This document shows positions 9,206-20,556 of a stretch of DNA of 64,000 bases, one piece after another. The position numbers were made by a program, and so were the translations under genes. The notes beneath the pieces are model-generated. The model had not been told where the DNA came from. It made no database searches and saw nothing but the letters and a program-made list of their open reading frames with translations. Each line of letters starts with the position of its first letter. Positions within the stretch are counted from its first letter, which is position 1. Source of the stretch: Isoetes taiwanensis (Eukaryota; Streptophyta; Lycopodiopsida; Isoetales; Isoetaceae); NCBI GenBank assembly GCA_021234155.1, contig JAJEKV010000060.1, positions 370,001 through 434,000 of the forward strand, given 5' to 3'.

Positions 9206-11585
9206 TTACTTCTCAGAAGTGACCCCTAAAGATATCATAGCTTTCTTCCTCACTTCCACAGGTATTGAAACCCTAGCAGTCTTGCCTGTGATGACCTTTG
9301 GGGTCCATGAAAATAAAATAGTATCTAACTCAACCCAATCATCCCCTTCAATAGGGTTTTTCTTCCATTTCTTTGTCCAACAATTTTTATACCTTTCTTC
9401 CTCTGCCACTGCATTTAACTGGTGCATTGGGACACCACCACTCCACACGAACTTTATTCACATTGCGGTCACCCACTTCTTTGCAAACATCTGAGATGGT
9501 GTAACCCATCCACATAGGGTATATCTCTTTGCACTCTGGTACTATAAGTGCAAATTGATGGCAAAGCAAGTCATCTTTGGGATCATAATCCTCCAGCCCG
9601 AGATATTTAGTCCTTCCTTTTCTGGGACCAACATAATGTTTTTCAGCAGCTGGAGGAGCCATCGACTTGCGAATACTACTAACCACATCATCAACTTCCT
9701 TAGATGTTATCAAGTCTCTCCATCTAGACTTAGGTAACCATCCATCTTTCAGTTCATCAGAGGATGTGTCTACTTGTCCCAATAATCCATGTACCTGTGT
9801 CCAATAATTTATCAATGCAAGGTTGGTATCATCCGGGTTATTTTTTCAATACTTGATGTATTCGGAAATGCCGTCCAATGTGCTTTGCAATGACTCCACC
9901 TCTGCAAAATGCTTAAGAGCTTTTGGTTGACTCCGGGGAATCTTAGGTTTACCATTCTCATCTTCGTGCCATATAGGTACTCCCTCATCTGACCTCCATT
10001 TATCATCTGAAGGTCTCATCTTCTATTGCATTATTGGCTTATTTCCCATGACCCAGAAAATGTACTGAAGAGGTCTAGATTGACCTTCCATATCAAGAGC
10101 ATAACCTTCGATAAAATTCTTCCGATCAGGCACCTCTTGTATGATCAACCCTATAGGAGAAGGTGAAATGCATTCACTAAGAACTTCCATTAGTCTAGGA
10201 AGATTGCTCACAGTTTGAGATTTCAACTGCGCACTATACTTCCCAAACAATGCATCCACATCCTCATGAGTATGTCCAGGCATTAAGAACCCTAAATTCA
10301 CTCTTTCAAAGACACCCACAGCTGTCAAATAAGATAGGAATGAGAACATATACCTGTTTTTATTCTGTCCAGCACGATTGTCAAGTTGGAGGAGGAACTT
10401 TGGAGGTAGATCTCGAGGTAGGGACGTGAACTTGAGGCTCCAACATGTTCAAAAGCACCTGACTTCCTAAACCTTGCCATAGTAAACTTCTCTAAATTAT
10501 TAAGCTTTCTATCCAAAATACACTGAAGAGTGGTTGGCTACCATCTCAGGGTTGTGGAGGTCACCAGAATAATCACTCTCATAGTTCCCCAAGCACCTCA
10601 TCACACTTCCAATATGAAAATCTGGACCATCACTCCACAATTGCAAACTAAAATGGCCATAATAAATTGACACCGAGCTATGCACTATTGCACCTCTCAG
10701 AGAGACTTGCATAGGATAAGATCTATTAATTTGCTTGGGTATGTAACTATACTGTGGCAAACAAATCTTCAATTGATCCATCTTGTTATGTATAATACAA
10801 ACATAGTTATTGGGTTCCAAACATGATTTAACGTTCTCCACATCCAATAAGTGGATCTACATGATAGTTGGTCTGTCATGTGATCTTTCATTTGCTCCCT
10901 TATCTTAGCCCTTTGGCTTGGTTGCTTGGTCTTATCCAAAATCTCTTTCAACGTTGCACACAAGTTGCACTTTGCAAAGTTGTTCGAAGTGTCTATAGTG
11001 ACATGCTTGAAGTGCTTGCTCCATAGTCTACTGAAGCTGGGTTGAGATATTGCAGGTACCATTAGTTCTCGAAGCAAAGCATTCACTTCCTCCAATATAC
11101 TCTTCTGTGTACAATGGGATGGCAATCTCTTCTCGACAACTATTTTTCCCCGTTGATCTTTCCTATTTTTATGTGGCATATTGTCAGCATTGAATTCAAC
11201 ATATTTATCAAAAACCTCCATAGTAGCCATGATCCTAGAAGTTGGCCTCAACATGCCATTATTTCCATGTAATGCAATTTGCTCCCCTTTGCATGACTTG
11301 CTTGCCAATTTTGCCAATATGAAATTGGAACACCATAAATATTTATCCATGCAACTTTACATATCCATGCCCCTAGCAGTGGGTATCTTTTTTTCTTTGG
11401 ATATTTTCCATCTTGAAGTGCAAGCTCATGAATGGAGTACATGTAAGTCCTCCTCTCATCACAAGTATACTCTTGGAAGGTGGCTCTTGCTTCCACCAAT
11501 TCATCAATTTCAAACTTCTGAACACAATTAGCCCAACAATATCAACTATGGAACCCTCCCAACCGCTAAGCAACAATTCATACAT
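9206..11585 (-). pseudogene. DUF7869-type protein, frameshifted remnant
   Basis: Six or more overlapping minus-strand frames join in the correct order into one protein of about 750 residues. It reads from a basic N-terminal part (MVEARATFQEYTCDERR, near 11,499), through FKHVTI...CNLC (about 10,990), IIHNKMDQ (about 10,780) and LWSDGPDFH (about 10,620), to LLQLDN..GQNKN (about 10,390), GHTHEDVDALFGKY (about 10,270) and a tail with PRKGRTKYLGLEDY (about 9,600). The QLDN/NKN and GHTHED.D blocks are what I associate with DUF7869, an uncharacterised, often multicopy domain. At least four frame changes break the frame, for example between the LDN block and the following YMFSFLS segment. It is therefore a dead copy. 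The function is unknown; a transposase-like role is inference from the acidic blocks. Confidence 0.6.
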
Positions 11586-11599
11586 AAACTGCCGTAGAT

Positions 11600-14500
11600 A
11601 TTAGCAACGAGAAGAACACACTCTCCTTAGTGCAAAGCAGATGATCCAGAGCCCAAAAAATTGATGTCTACTAAGGCAAGCTACTAGATGATGCAACAAA
11701 AAACCATTAGAAGCAACAAAAATAAATAGGGGGGAGTGGAAACTGGTATCCCCCAGCCAAAGGGACAAGGGAAACCAAGGCCAGGTAACTCTTCCCTAAA
11801 GAACCTGCGATGGCGCAAAGGCGGAACAGAGGCGGAGGCGCTTCCAGTAACGCAACCAAGGTAGATGAGAAAGGGAGAATTCTGAGGCCAAGATAGAGAC
11901 TGAGGATCAGGGACTAACGACAAGATACAGAAGGTGAGGCTATAAGCAGCGAAATCCATCCAACAAACCCAATCAATTTGGCTAAAGGAGGTCGAATCGA
12001 AACCCAAAACAGCAGACCAACACAACCAGAACGATTGCAAGACTAGAAGTTTGAGCAATCAAGCATAACTGACTCAAGTAAGAACTGGAAGTTTGAGAAA
12101 ATCATGCAAAAATCGTCGCACAAGGAAAATGATCGCAAAACCAATTCAGGAAAGCCCAGGAAGGCAAAAAAAGGAAAGTTCTAAGTGGAGCCCTACCGCC
12201 AATCGATCTGACAGAAGGCAAAACCGAATACTCATCTTGCACAAAAACCGGTTGCAAGACTGGAAGCTTGAGAGATCAATCAGCCAAAACCGTCAAAAGC
12301 AAATCCAAAACAGAAAACGAAAGCCGGGACCATTGCAAGAGCCACATCAAAGACAGGGCAGATCCGATACAAAAGGGGAAAGAAAAAGGAAAGACCAGAA
12401 GCAGAAAGGGGCAAAGGCAACAGTTCAGTTCGAGAAACCAGAGAGATCTCTGCTAGCAAACCCAAAAAAGTAGAGGGGTAAAAATTAACTGGCAAGCTGT
12501 CCAAAAGTTTCAAAGCTCTAACACAACCATACCAAGCATAACAAGCAGACCAAACGAATTGGAACCAAAGAAATAGACTTATCTGGAAGAGGTCGCTCCC
12601 GATTTGAAGCTCATCATTGCAGATCCATGGTCTTGCATACAACAGATCGTAGCCTGGAACCGATGCAACCCTTGCATAGATAAGTGTCTTGGCTTAACAG
12701 CCGTCCTGCACTCAAGATCCTTCAGGATCATAATCGAGGTGATAAGCTGCATCCGACCAAGAGAAAGCTCTTGAACTCTCGCTATTCAAGCTATGCAAAG
12801 AGAAACAGAAATCCGCCATGCAATGGTTAAACACTGATGTAAGATCGTGCAAACAAAACAATGGAATTAGGCTTGATCAAACATATAACCTAATCGACAT
12901 GCAGAAAAGATAGACTAGAAGAGATAGACTAGAATAGGAAACTGGTAGGACAAAGAAGGAGGAGAATACTAGCTCAAGAGAACACCGATGAATGAACATG
13001 GAAGAAGAGGCAGAATAAATAGCAGATGTGAGGTGAGGCGTCCCCATCCAAGGAATGTCGGTTCTATTGCTAAAGCAATAGAACCGTGGCATTAAATCAA
13101 GGAAATTTTGGCAATGACTCGAGAAATCTTCACTCCCACTAACAATAAACGCAATAACCGATTCTCCAAAGCATGACCTGGTGACATAATAGCCTGTTGA
13201 TGTCCTTGTATTAGAATGTAATGGAGATTTTGGATTTGAAGAGAGATCCCATAAGAATTTCTTGATTTCCAATGCCCTTGTATTTAGAAAGTAATGGAGA
13301 ATTCACATTCGAAGAGAGATCCCATAATCCAGTTTTTTGATTTGACAGATTAACAAGTCGGTCCCTACCATCATGCCTTCCATCATTTGAGACAAAAACT
13401 GAAGCAATTGTATTGTCTTCGTCAGTAACAAGCATCAAATCTTACAATAACAACTTTCCAATGCTTTCTTCAACACATTTATAAGCCAATTAAAACACAT
13501 CCTACATGAGCTTTTGAGAGGTGCAAATTTGGTTACGCCAGTTTATCAATGTCATAGATGTTGTTCATTGAATCTTTACAATGGACTTTATTTGCACCCT
13601 GGATAAAGCTTGTGTAGCTCTTCAGTCCTAGTAAGATGGCTATGAGAAGTTCTAAAATGCATATCTGAAGCAAAGGAAAAAGTGCAAGAAGATGGGTCTA
13701 ATTTTGAGTCACTAATGGAAAAATTAAATACATCAATTCATTTCTTGTTGATAAGCTTAATATATACAAGCCAGAAATGTAAATCTATTGAGCGGAAATA
13801 TGTAAGAACAAAAATTGCACATCGACTCAGTTTGAAATTGATTCGTATCCGTAAGATTAACAAAGATGGATAGAAGATTAGTGCAAATCTGTAGGCAGGA
13901 TCTTCTCAATAGCAGAAAACCTACCATTTCTAAAAAACATAAATTTGACCAGCGCCAAAGATAATGAGCACCACGTCTATGTTGTTGTTGCCTATGTGTT
14001 CAGCACAGATTAACTATGTCCGCACGTGCCATAGAAAGTAGAACTACGCAATAAAAAAACCTACAAGAGCAAACTTCTTAAATAGGAATGCAAGTCTTCA
14101 CATTTGGTCTGATTTTCTACTGCTAATTCCTTATCATTGAAAAGAGTTATACTTACAGATGTAAAGCAAATTGGAACAACTTCAATGGCATAATATCAGC
14201 AACCATCTGCAGAATAAAAGGGGTTAATCAGATGACTTACAAATGCTCAGTTAGCCTATTAAATTGCATGTTGGTTGTGCCTCCCTTTTCTTTACTTATA
14301 CAATGAACAAGTTGTTCCGAAATGTTGTCTAGATTGCACGATTTCTTGGTCTTCATCCATGTACTACAAGGTTCCCCCATGCCTGCACTAGGATATATGT
14401 TTGACATGAAGAATGTGTGCTGCTGCAGCAAAACGCGAATTTAATGAAATAATTATGTCAAAGCATTGCTTTGCAAGTTCAACATTGCAATTGTATTGTG

Positions 14501-14850
14501 CAAGCATAAACGATGAAGAACGAGAGTGTAATTAATGTTAAAGTATATGTGTAAATATAGGATATATAGTGGACTTACAATTTCAAGATTATAAATATGT
14601 CTTATATTAAAAACGGAAATAGATGTTGTCTATGTCTATGCATGTGTATAATATATTATCAGTTAAATGTGTGTGAGTAAAGAATGATCTCTAAATTGAG
14701 TATATTATGATATAATGTCAGTATAATGTATATCTCTAAGGGTATAACACGAATGGATAGTGTCGTAATGACAGGTATATACCGATAAGTATAGTAAAAT
14801 GGAGACGTGACTAGTGATGTATTCCAAAAGAGTTCCAACCATTGCGAAAC
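11600..14850. other. No recognisable gene
   Basis: Frames at 11,684-12,058 (minus) and 12,093-12,473 (plus) are open for 120-odd codons, but they are compositionally biased and lie opposite other frames of the same length at 12,280-12,642. I recognise no domain in them. Near-repeats such as GATTGCAAGACTAGAAG (about 12,031) and GGTTGCAAGACTGGAAG (about 12,250) suggest old local duplication. Confidence 0.45.
13203..13326 (+). repeat. Two-copy direct repeat, about 50 bp each
   Basis: 13,203-13,252 and 13,276-13,326 share the same order of words: CCTTGTATT, then AGAA.GTAATGGAGA, then GAAGAGAGATCCCATA. They differ by a few substitutions and one indel. This is a local tandem-type duplication outside any gene. 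Confidence 0.7.
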
Positions 14851-14852
14851 TC

Positions 14853-14976
14853 ATCACCACGGATGTAATAGTGGGACTTCCACAAACCATGAGGGCATTT
14901 GCTATTTTGTGGTCATGATCGACAAATTGTCTAAAATGGCACAAATTCTGCCATGTCGCACCACTAATATCACCAC
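14853..14976 (+). pseudogene. Ty3/gypsy integrase fragment
   Basis: The plus strand gives TDVIVGLPQTMRAFAIL, then after a -1/+1 frame change VVMIDKLSKMAQILPCRTT. This matches the start of the gypsy integrase core, where the first catalytic Asp lies in D.I.GLP. The second copy in this window (50.1-50.6 kb) reads DFIMGLPWTTSGVNALMVVV and aligns with it directly. The frame is broken. The rest of the element appears to resume beyond the LINE inserted at 15.18 kb. Confidence 0.7.
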
Positions 14977-15165
14977 ATAGACACAATTATACAGACCTAG
15001 CTCGCCATGACTATGGCATTTCGACCCCAGATTGCTCATCGACATGTACGCTTTGTTAAGGATTCAGGTTGTAGACTTCGTCTGGTTGAAGATTAATTCT
15101 TAGCGGGCTCAGCCCAAGATTCGATATTGCACGATACTGCCACCTCGATGAGCGGACCCTTTTTA

Positions 15166-15182
15166 GATAATCTAGCTAGTAT
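15166..15182. repeat. Target-site duplication, left copy
   Basis: GATAATCTAGCTAGTAT here recurs at 18,177-18,193 with a single T/C difference. The two copies flank the LINE exactly: the poly-T (minus-strand poly-A) begins right after this copy. Confidence 0.85.
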
Positions 15183-18176
15183 TTTTTTTTTAAGGGCGAA
15201 AGCCAAAAAGTTTATTAATCAGATAAAAAGTACAAAATTTACATGTCTCATCTAACTGTGTAAGCACAAAAAGATGCCACAAGAGCACGAGCCTGGAGCA
15301 CAATGTACTTACTCCAGAATATGAGACTAACGATAAGAATCAATTCGAAGATATTGAATCCAGATGCGTTCCATCGTTTCTAATTCAAGGGAGGAACACT
15401 TATAGGCTATCAATATCTTTTTTTGGGCCATCGTAATAACACTGCGCGCAGATGAATTAATGCCCTGAAAGATGTGGTGTCTACAACGCTCCCACATCGA
15501 CCATAGGAGCCAATCAGAACTAAGATGAAATGCCCTTTGTTTAGCTGGAGGCCATGCATTAGGATAGAACGCCAAGAGAATGCATCGGCAATCCGGTGTA
15601 CTGTTAAACAAACCTTGTAGCCAGGACCATGCTGGTTGAACCTCAGGACAATCAAAGAGACAATGCTCAAGAGTCTTAACATCTGAATGACAGAGCGGGC
15701 ATACTGCAGATAGCGATGTCGGAAGGCATTAACCCGCAGGCACCTATAGATAACCTGCCACTATAGTATAGAGACTTTAGAGTGGAGCCTATCCCAAAGC
15801 CATCGCCATGTACGACACAAAGTGGGCTGTGGGACCTGTAGGTGCCACCCATCTGGCAACTGGAGGGGCTGTGGTGCTAAAAGAAGGCGATATACTGATC
15901 TGACAAAGTGCTTGTCTTTGTGAATATTTTCATGTCAGTCCCATGGCACCCTTTCGGCAACACCAATTTGGACTATAAGAGGCAAATTTTATGCTACCTT
16001 CTCCCATAGAGATACATCCCAACGAGAGAGCAGGAACCTTGCCTGAAATTCAGGCCAAGACAGTAGGCGACCCGCTTCATACCATGCTTGAATAGACACA
16101 ACACCTGCAAAAACCCATCGTCTCTGTGTAAGGGGATGAATTAATGCTGCCAATGGAGGTGCTGAGGGGTCTGGAGGTAGTGGTGCCCACCACCATGGAG
16201 TCTCCAATAGAGTGTGGATAGAGGGGCATGGCAAAAACAAATGTTTGATCGCCTTCCATGGTGTCAACAAGCCACACAAAAATGGAGAAACACTTGAAAA
16301 AGGCTGTAGAGTCTAAAATAAAGCCCAAGGTAGGATTGGTTTGACAGCCTTCTTGCCTAGAGGGAGCTTGTCTAAGAAGGCGTAAACCAGGAGAGTCATC
16401 CTCACCATTCAGGAGTCTCCAAATGAACTTTGGAATAAGAACTTTGCTCTGTAGTAAGAAGTCCATCATACCCAGACCACCTGCCCATTTTGGAAGGATG
16501 CACTTAGCCACCTTAATCACAGCACCTTCCTCAGTGCTCGCCCATATAAAGTTCCGAACTATTGCAATGAGCTCATGCACTTTGATCTGTGGGGCTAGCA
16601 GTAAGGATGCCATATAAACATGGGTACTACTAAGGACTGACTTGGCCACTGTAATGCGACTCGCAAATGACAACTTTGCGGTGGACCACTAAAACAAGTG
16701 CTTCTCCAAACCCTTAATGATCTCCTCCCATGCAGCTCCCATAGTAACATGGATGCCAACTGGAGTCCCCAACAACTTGATGGCCTGTCCATGCGCAAGT
16801 AATTTCCATGGATAATCATGAACACACGCCGGAGTTGGAGTATCCAATATCCATAAAGCTGTACACTTCTGCCACCCCACAAGGATACCGGAAGCCAGTG
16901 AAAAAGTGTCTAGGAGCATTTTGGTAGCATTAACAACTAGGAAGAGGAACGTATCGTCTGCATATTGATTGCAAACCTCTTGTGTGTCATCCTCCATTGC
17001 AAGACCATGGAGAAGTCCTTCTGTGGTTGCATCGGTGAATAATTGCGACAAAGTCTCTGCAACAATTGTAAAAAGCAATGGTGCTAAAGGGCATCTCCGG
17101 CGAATACTACGACCGAGTGAGAAGGCATCTGACGGCTCACCAGGGAACATAATAGTCGCCCGAGCAGAGACATGTAGCTGCATAATATCTAATGTGAATT
17201 GTTCCCCAAATCCCAGTCTTAGCATTGACAATGTCATAAGCCTTTGCAAAATCAAGCTTAAGGTATACAACTGGAAGGTTTTGCTTACGTGCCCAATAAA
17301 TTCCCTCGTAAGCAGTACCAACATTGTTCAGAATGCATCGTTTTGGAAGAAAACCTGACTGGGTTGTTGAGATGGACTCTGTCAAGATGTCCTTTACCCG
17401 CTCTGCAAAAGCCTTAGCAAAGATTTTATATACGGATGACAATAAGGTGATGGGCCGCCAATTTGAAATAGTCTGAGGATCCTTGACCTTGGGGATGAGT
17501 GAGATGGCACCTATGTTTAGAATTCTATCCAAAGCAGTGGACTGCCGAAAGTCACAGAAAGCATCATACACATTTGGCTCCAGCTCTTCCCAATATTCCT
17601 GGAAGAACTCAATTGGCAAACCATCCAAACCTGGGCATTTGCCTCTTTTCAGTTCAAAGACTGCCGAACCTAAATCATCAGTCATAGCCGCCTCTATTAA
17701 TTCGCGCTGCTCATCAGAGATGATGGGGGAAACGCTAGACAAAATAGCCTCTCGCATTTCTGATTGAAAGGAAAGATGTTTCTCAACAAAAAAAGTCTGG
17801 AAGTGGTTATGCAGATGTTGCTTGAGTTCAGTTGGCTCTGTTAGCACCGAACCATCCGGCAAAAGCAATGAGGACATGTTGACATCATGCGATGCCTCTT
17901 AGCCGCACGGAAGAAGAAGACTGTACAACGGTCTCCATCACAAAACCACTGCAAATCTGCCTTCACCTTTGCCTGCTGAATTTGCTCCTCCTCCAATGCT
18001 TGGATATGTGCCAAAATATCATGATCATGAACACCTGGAAGATGTCCCTGTCGAGAATGGAGCAGGTCCTGATACAAGGTGTCCAATAACATGACCTGCT
18101 GTTGCAGACTCTCGGTCCCACTGTTTGGCAAAACCATTGACTGCCGCAATTGCATCCACTATGCCAGTCATGCCTC
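15183..18176 (-). mobile_element. 5'-truncated L1-like LINE with reverse transcriptase and zf-RVT
   Basis: The element reads from 18,176 down to a short A tail at 15,192-15,183. It starts in the endonuclease/RT linker (QAKVKADLQWFCDGDRC, about 17,990), so the endonuclease is missing. The RT follows: KRGKCPGLDGLPIEFF (about 17,640), NWRPITLLSSVYKIFAKA (about 17,440), LDFAKAYD (about 17,240) and the catalytic block NQYADDTFLFL (about 16,960). Thumb-like and downstream parts follow (WASTEEGAVIKVAK, LPKWAGGLGM at about 16,490). The 3' end holds a zf-RVT-like region with CPLCHSDVKTLEHC..DCPE (about 15,700-15,640). Several frameshifts make it inactive, for example near 17,200 and 16,690. The reaction of the intact family is target-primed reverse transcription. 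The truncation, A tail and 17-bp duplication all fit that mechanism. Confidence 0.9.
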
Positions 18177-18193
18177 GATAATCTAGCCAGTAT
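18177..18193. repeat. Target-site duplication, right copy
   Basis: GATAATCTAGCCAGTAT is the partner of 15,166-15,182, with 16 of 17 bases identical. It marks the 5' junction of the truncated LINE. Confidence 0.85.
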
Positions 18194-18879
18194 GCCCACG
18201 GGCCTATAAACTACTTCTCCTCGCGCATCTGCACGCCATGACATCCTGGCCGTAAGCCTTTTGGAGAACTATACAATTGGTCCTAAGGTAACATATGGAT
18301 CCTAAACACTCTTTGATAGGACGGGCGAGCAAATGGAACTAGTTCCACACGCTCTTTTATTACAAGCAGACAAGGAACAGCCATAGTCTGTCCTACTTCA
18401 TTAAGTGGAATCACTTACCAAAGGAAGGTCCAATATCAGTTCTCAAGTGGGATTTTCGTTGAATCTTACCTAGATTTCCTACGGCAATGCCACGCATGCG
18501 CCAACAACGATGCCATCAACTCCGGCTTCGACAGAAAACAACCACCAGCCGATATCTCGTGAGTCTTAGATCCGGCAGGGATCATGCAGGCCAGCCTTCA
18601 TGCAGCGGGGATCGGGCTAGATATATCCTAGGAATGGGGATGGGCATATAGTCATAATAGGACGCCTTCGTCTACGGCTACAATGGGAACATTGCCATTC
18701 CTTACGCCGAGATGAATGGCAAGCATTAGGCACGATATGCTTCCCTTTTTTTTTTCCTTTTCTTGGTGGTCCCTTCAACCACAACATATAAATTAATTTA
18801 TAGGCACTGATGTCTTGTAATTCTGCAGGCCAAAAGCGTATAGCTTAGTGCCTGCAGTTGATTTCACTACTAACATGCT

Positions 18880-20037
18880 GTGGGATGAGTGTGTGGAGAG
18901 AAGAGCCGGTCACAGTGGAAGGCTTTATATGCGCGGTTAAACGCAGCGTTGCCTGGATAGATCTCTCGTGGATCGGCGAGGAGAGCACACTGCTTAGAGC
19001 TTTGGGTTGAGCGGTGGCGCTATATGGGGTGGAGGTTTGGGGCCCAAAGAAATTAGCAAAAATACGCGGGGATAGGTTGGAAAGGGTGCAGAAAGCTTTC
19101 TTAACCTATAGCTTGGGAGTGAAGGACACCGTACCGTATCAGATTTTGTTGTATGAGACGGGGTTCTGGCCTTTACAGCATTCTGCTATGCGAAGGCATC
19201 TTACTTGCTTCCATAAGGTGGATGGGATGGATGAGCATCGCTGCCCCCACAGTCGTTGTTGTTAACGCAGGCCCCCAAATGAAGAGGGTATGGCACGAGC
19301 ACCGTAAGGGATGGTTTAGGAGGTGGTCTATGGATTACCAACGGATGGTGGCACCGCAAATTTCCCACGATTGTGAAATGGGCAATTGGATGCGGGCTAT
19401 CTTTTGCCACTCGTGGGATGCCTCTACTCTTGCAAAGCCCAAGACGAGAGCACTATCACGCCGATTAATCCCAGCCTTGAGCATGGACCCCATCGGTAAT
19501 TTTGAAAGCACACATCTCTCGTGAAGAAACGGAGAGCTATTGCCGCCATAAGGACGGGTTCCCATTACCTCAGAATTGAGACAGGTCGCTGGGGGGTGAA
19601 TGGCGGGCACGGGATCCCCAGGGAGGAGAGGATATGTCAGTGTTGTGAGATGCACGTGATAGAGGATGAGCACCATGCCCTCCAGCGGTGCCCGGCCTTA
19701 TGCCCATGTCCCAGCCGCACACACGATCTTAGATGCTCGACACACCGCTACATCGCTTACTCGCATCACCTATGGTAGCGACCGGGAGCTTACATCCTCC
19801 AGAGATTTCGGGCCACCGACTTGCTCTTTTTGGGGCATGGTATTTGAGAGCCTACTGTTAGGGTTTTTCCTCCCAAGTGGGGGTTTTTTCATCCCGGTAG
19901 TAGGGTTCCACTGTACAGTTACATTGTTTGTTTTTGGTGTTGGGGTTTTTGGCTTTTTTGCCTGTTCTGTGCCGTCTCATAGGCCTCTGGCCTCCGTGGA
20001 CGTTAAAATAAACTTCCTTCCTTCCTTCCTTCCTTCT
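18880..20037 (+). mobile_element. RTE-like LINE, 3' part, ending in a (TTCC)n tail
   Basis: The plus strand reads WIDRSWIGEESTLLRALG (about 18,955-19,010, frame-corrected), then ALYGVEVWGPKKLAKIRG at 19,017. Next come LERVQKAFLTYSLGVK and a 3' zinc-like motif, ICQCCEMHVIEDEHHALQRC (about 19,634-19,690), preceded by HYLRIETGRWG. This is the post-RT region of a LINE. The 3' end contains CCTCCGTGGACGTTAAAATA and then (TTCC)n at 20,013-20,036. The same terminal sequence occurs at 42,666-42,700 and 57,160-57,185 (both minus) with other simple-repeat tails. Two or more frame changes break the reading frame. The RT catalytic part is absent. Confidence 0.8.
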
Positions 20038-20541
20038 AAGGGTCGCTCTGGGCCCATGTTCTTGTTGTGATACGTATTTTCTATTCGCATTGCCAGGCCC
20101 TATAGGCTTGGGTCCACCGAGCACCAATAGTGTGCTTGCTTATGTATTATATCTTGAGTGTCGACTTTTGACAGGACTACAGTCCTACATGATGATCGTG
20201 TACGATCTATATATGTATCTTTTATATCACCTACCTACATCTGTCCATCTTTTTTAATTTAATTTTCCTTGTAAGTTAACCATCTAACGCAAATGCGGAG
20301 GACAACATAAATCGTTATGTCCCCTTCCACATAACGTTGTTTCATTAACTACCATTCAACTTTCGTCGAGTTATAAATTGCACATTACGAGTCATTTCAA
20401 ACTTGATCACCTTGAACATGACAAAATTTGTGTGACTTATAATTTCGCGTTACCTCTTTAATGTGGGGAAACTTGCTTCCAACATGTCATGTGTTGGCTC
20501 AGAGCAAGAATAGTCTTGATGCTGAGGACAACATCATTTTC

Positions 20542-20554
20542 AAGATGGGGAGAA
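20542..20554 (+). other. Gypsy polypurine tract
   Basis: AAGATGGGGAGAA follows GAGGACAACATCATTTTC, a common end of gypsy internal regions (compare the minus strand at 48.67-48.72 kb, with GAGGACATCATCATGC before its own tract). The LTR begins at TG, position 20,557. The tract primes plus-strand DNA synthesis in intact elements. Confidence 0.65.
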
Positions 20555-20556
20555 TA

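Noticed and set aside
12093-12642. Opposing open frames of about 120 codons on both strands
   Set aside because: No domain in either; the strands compete for the same DNA and composition explains the openness.
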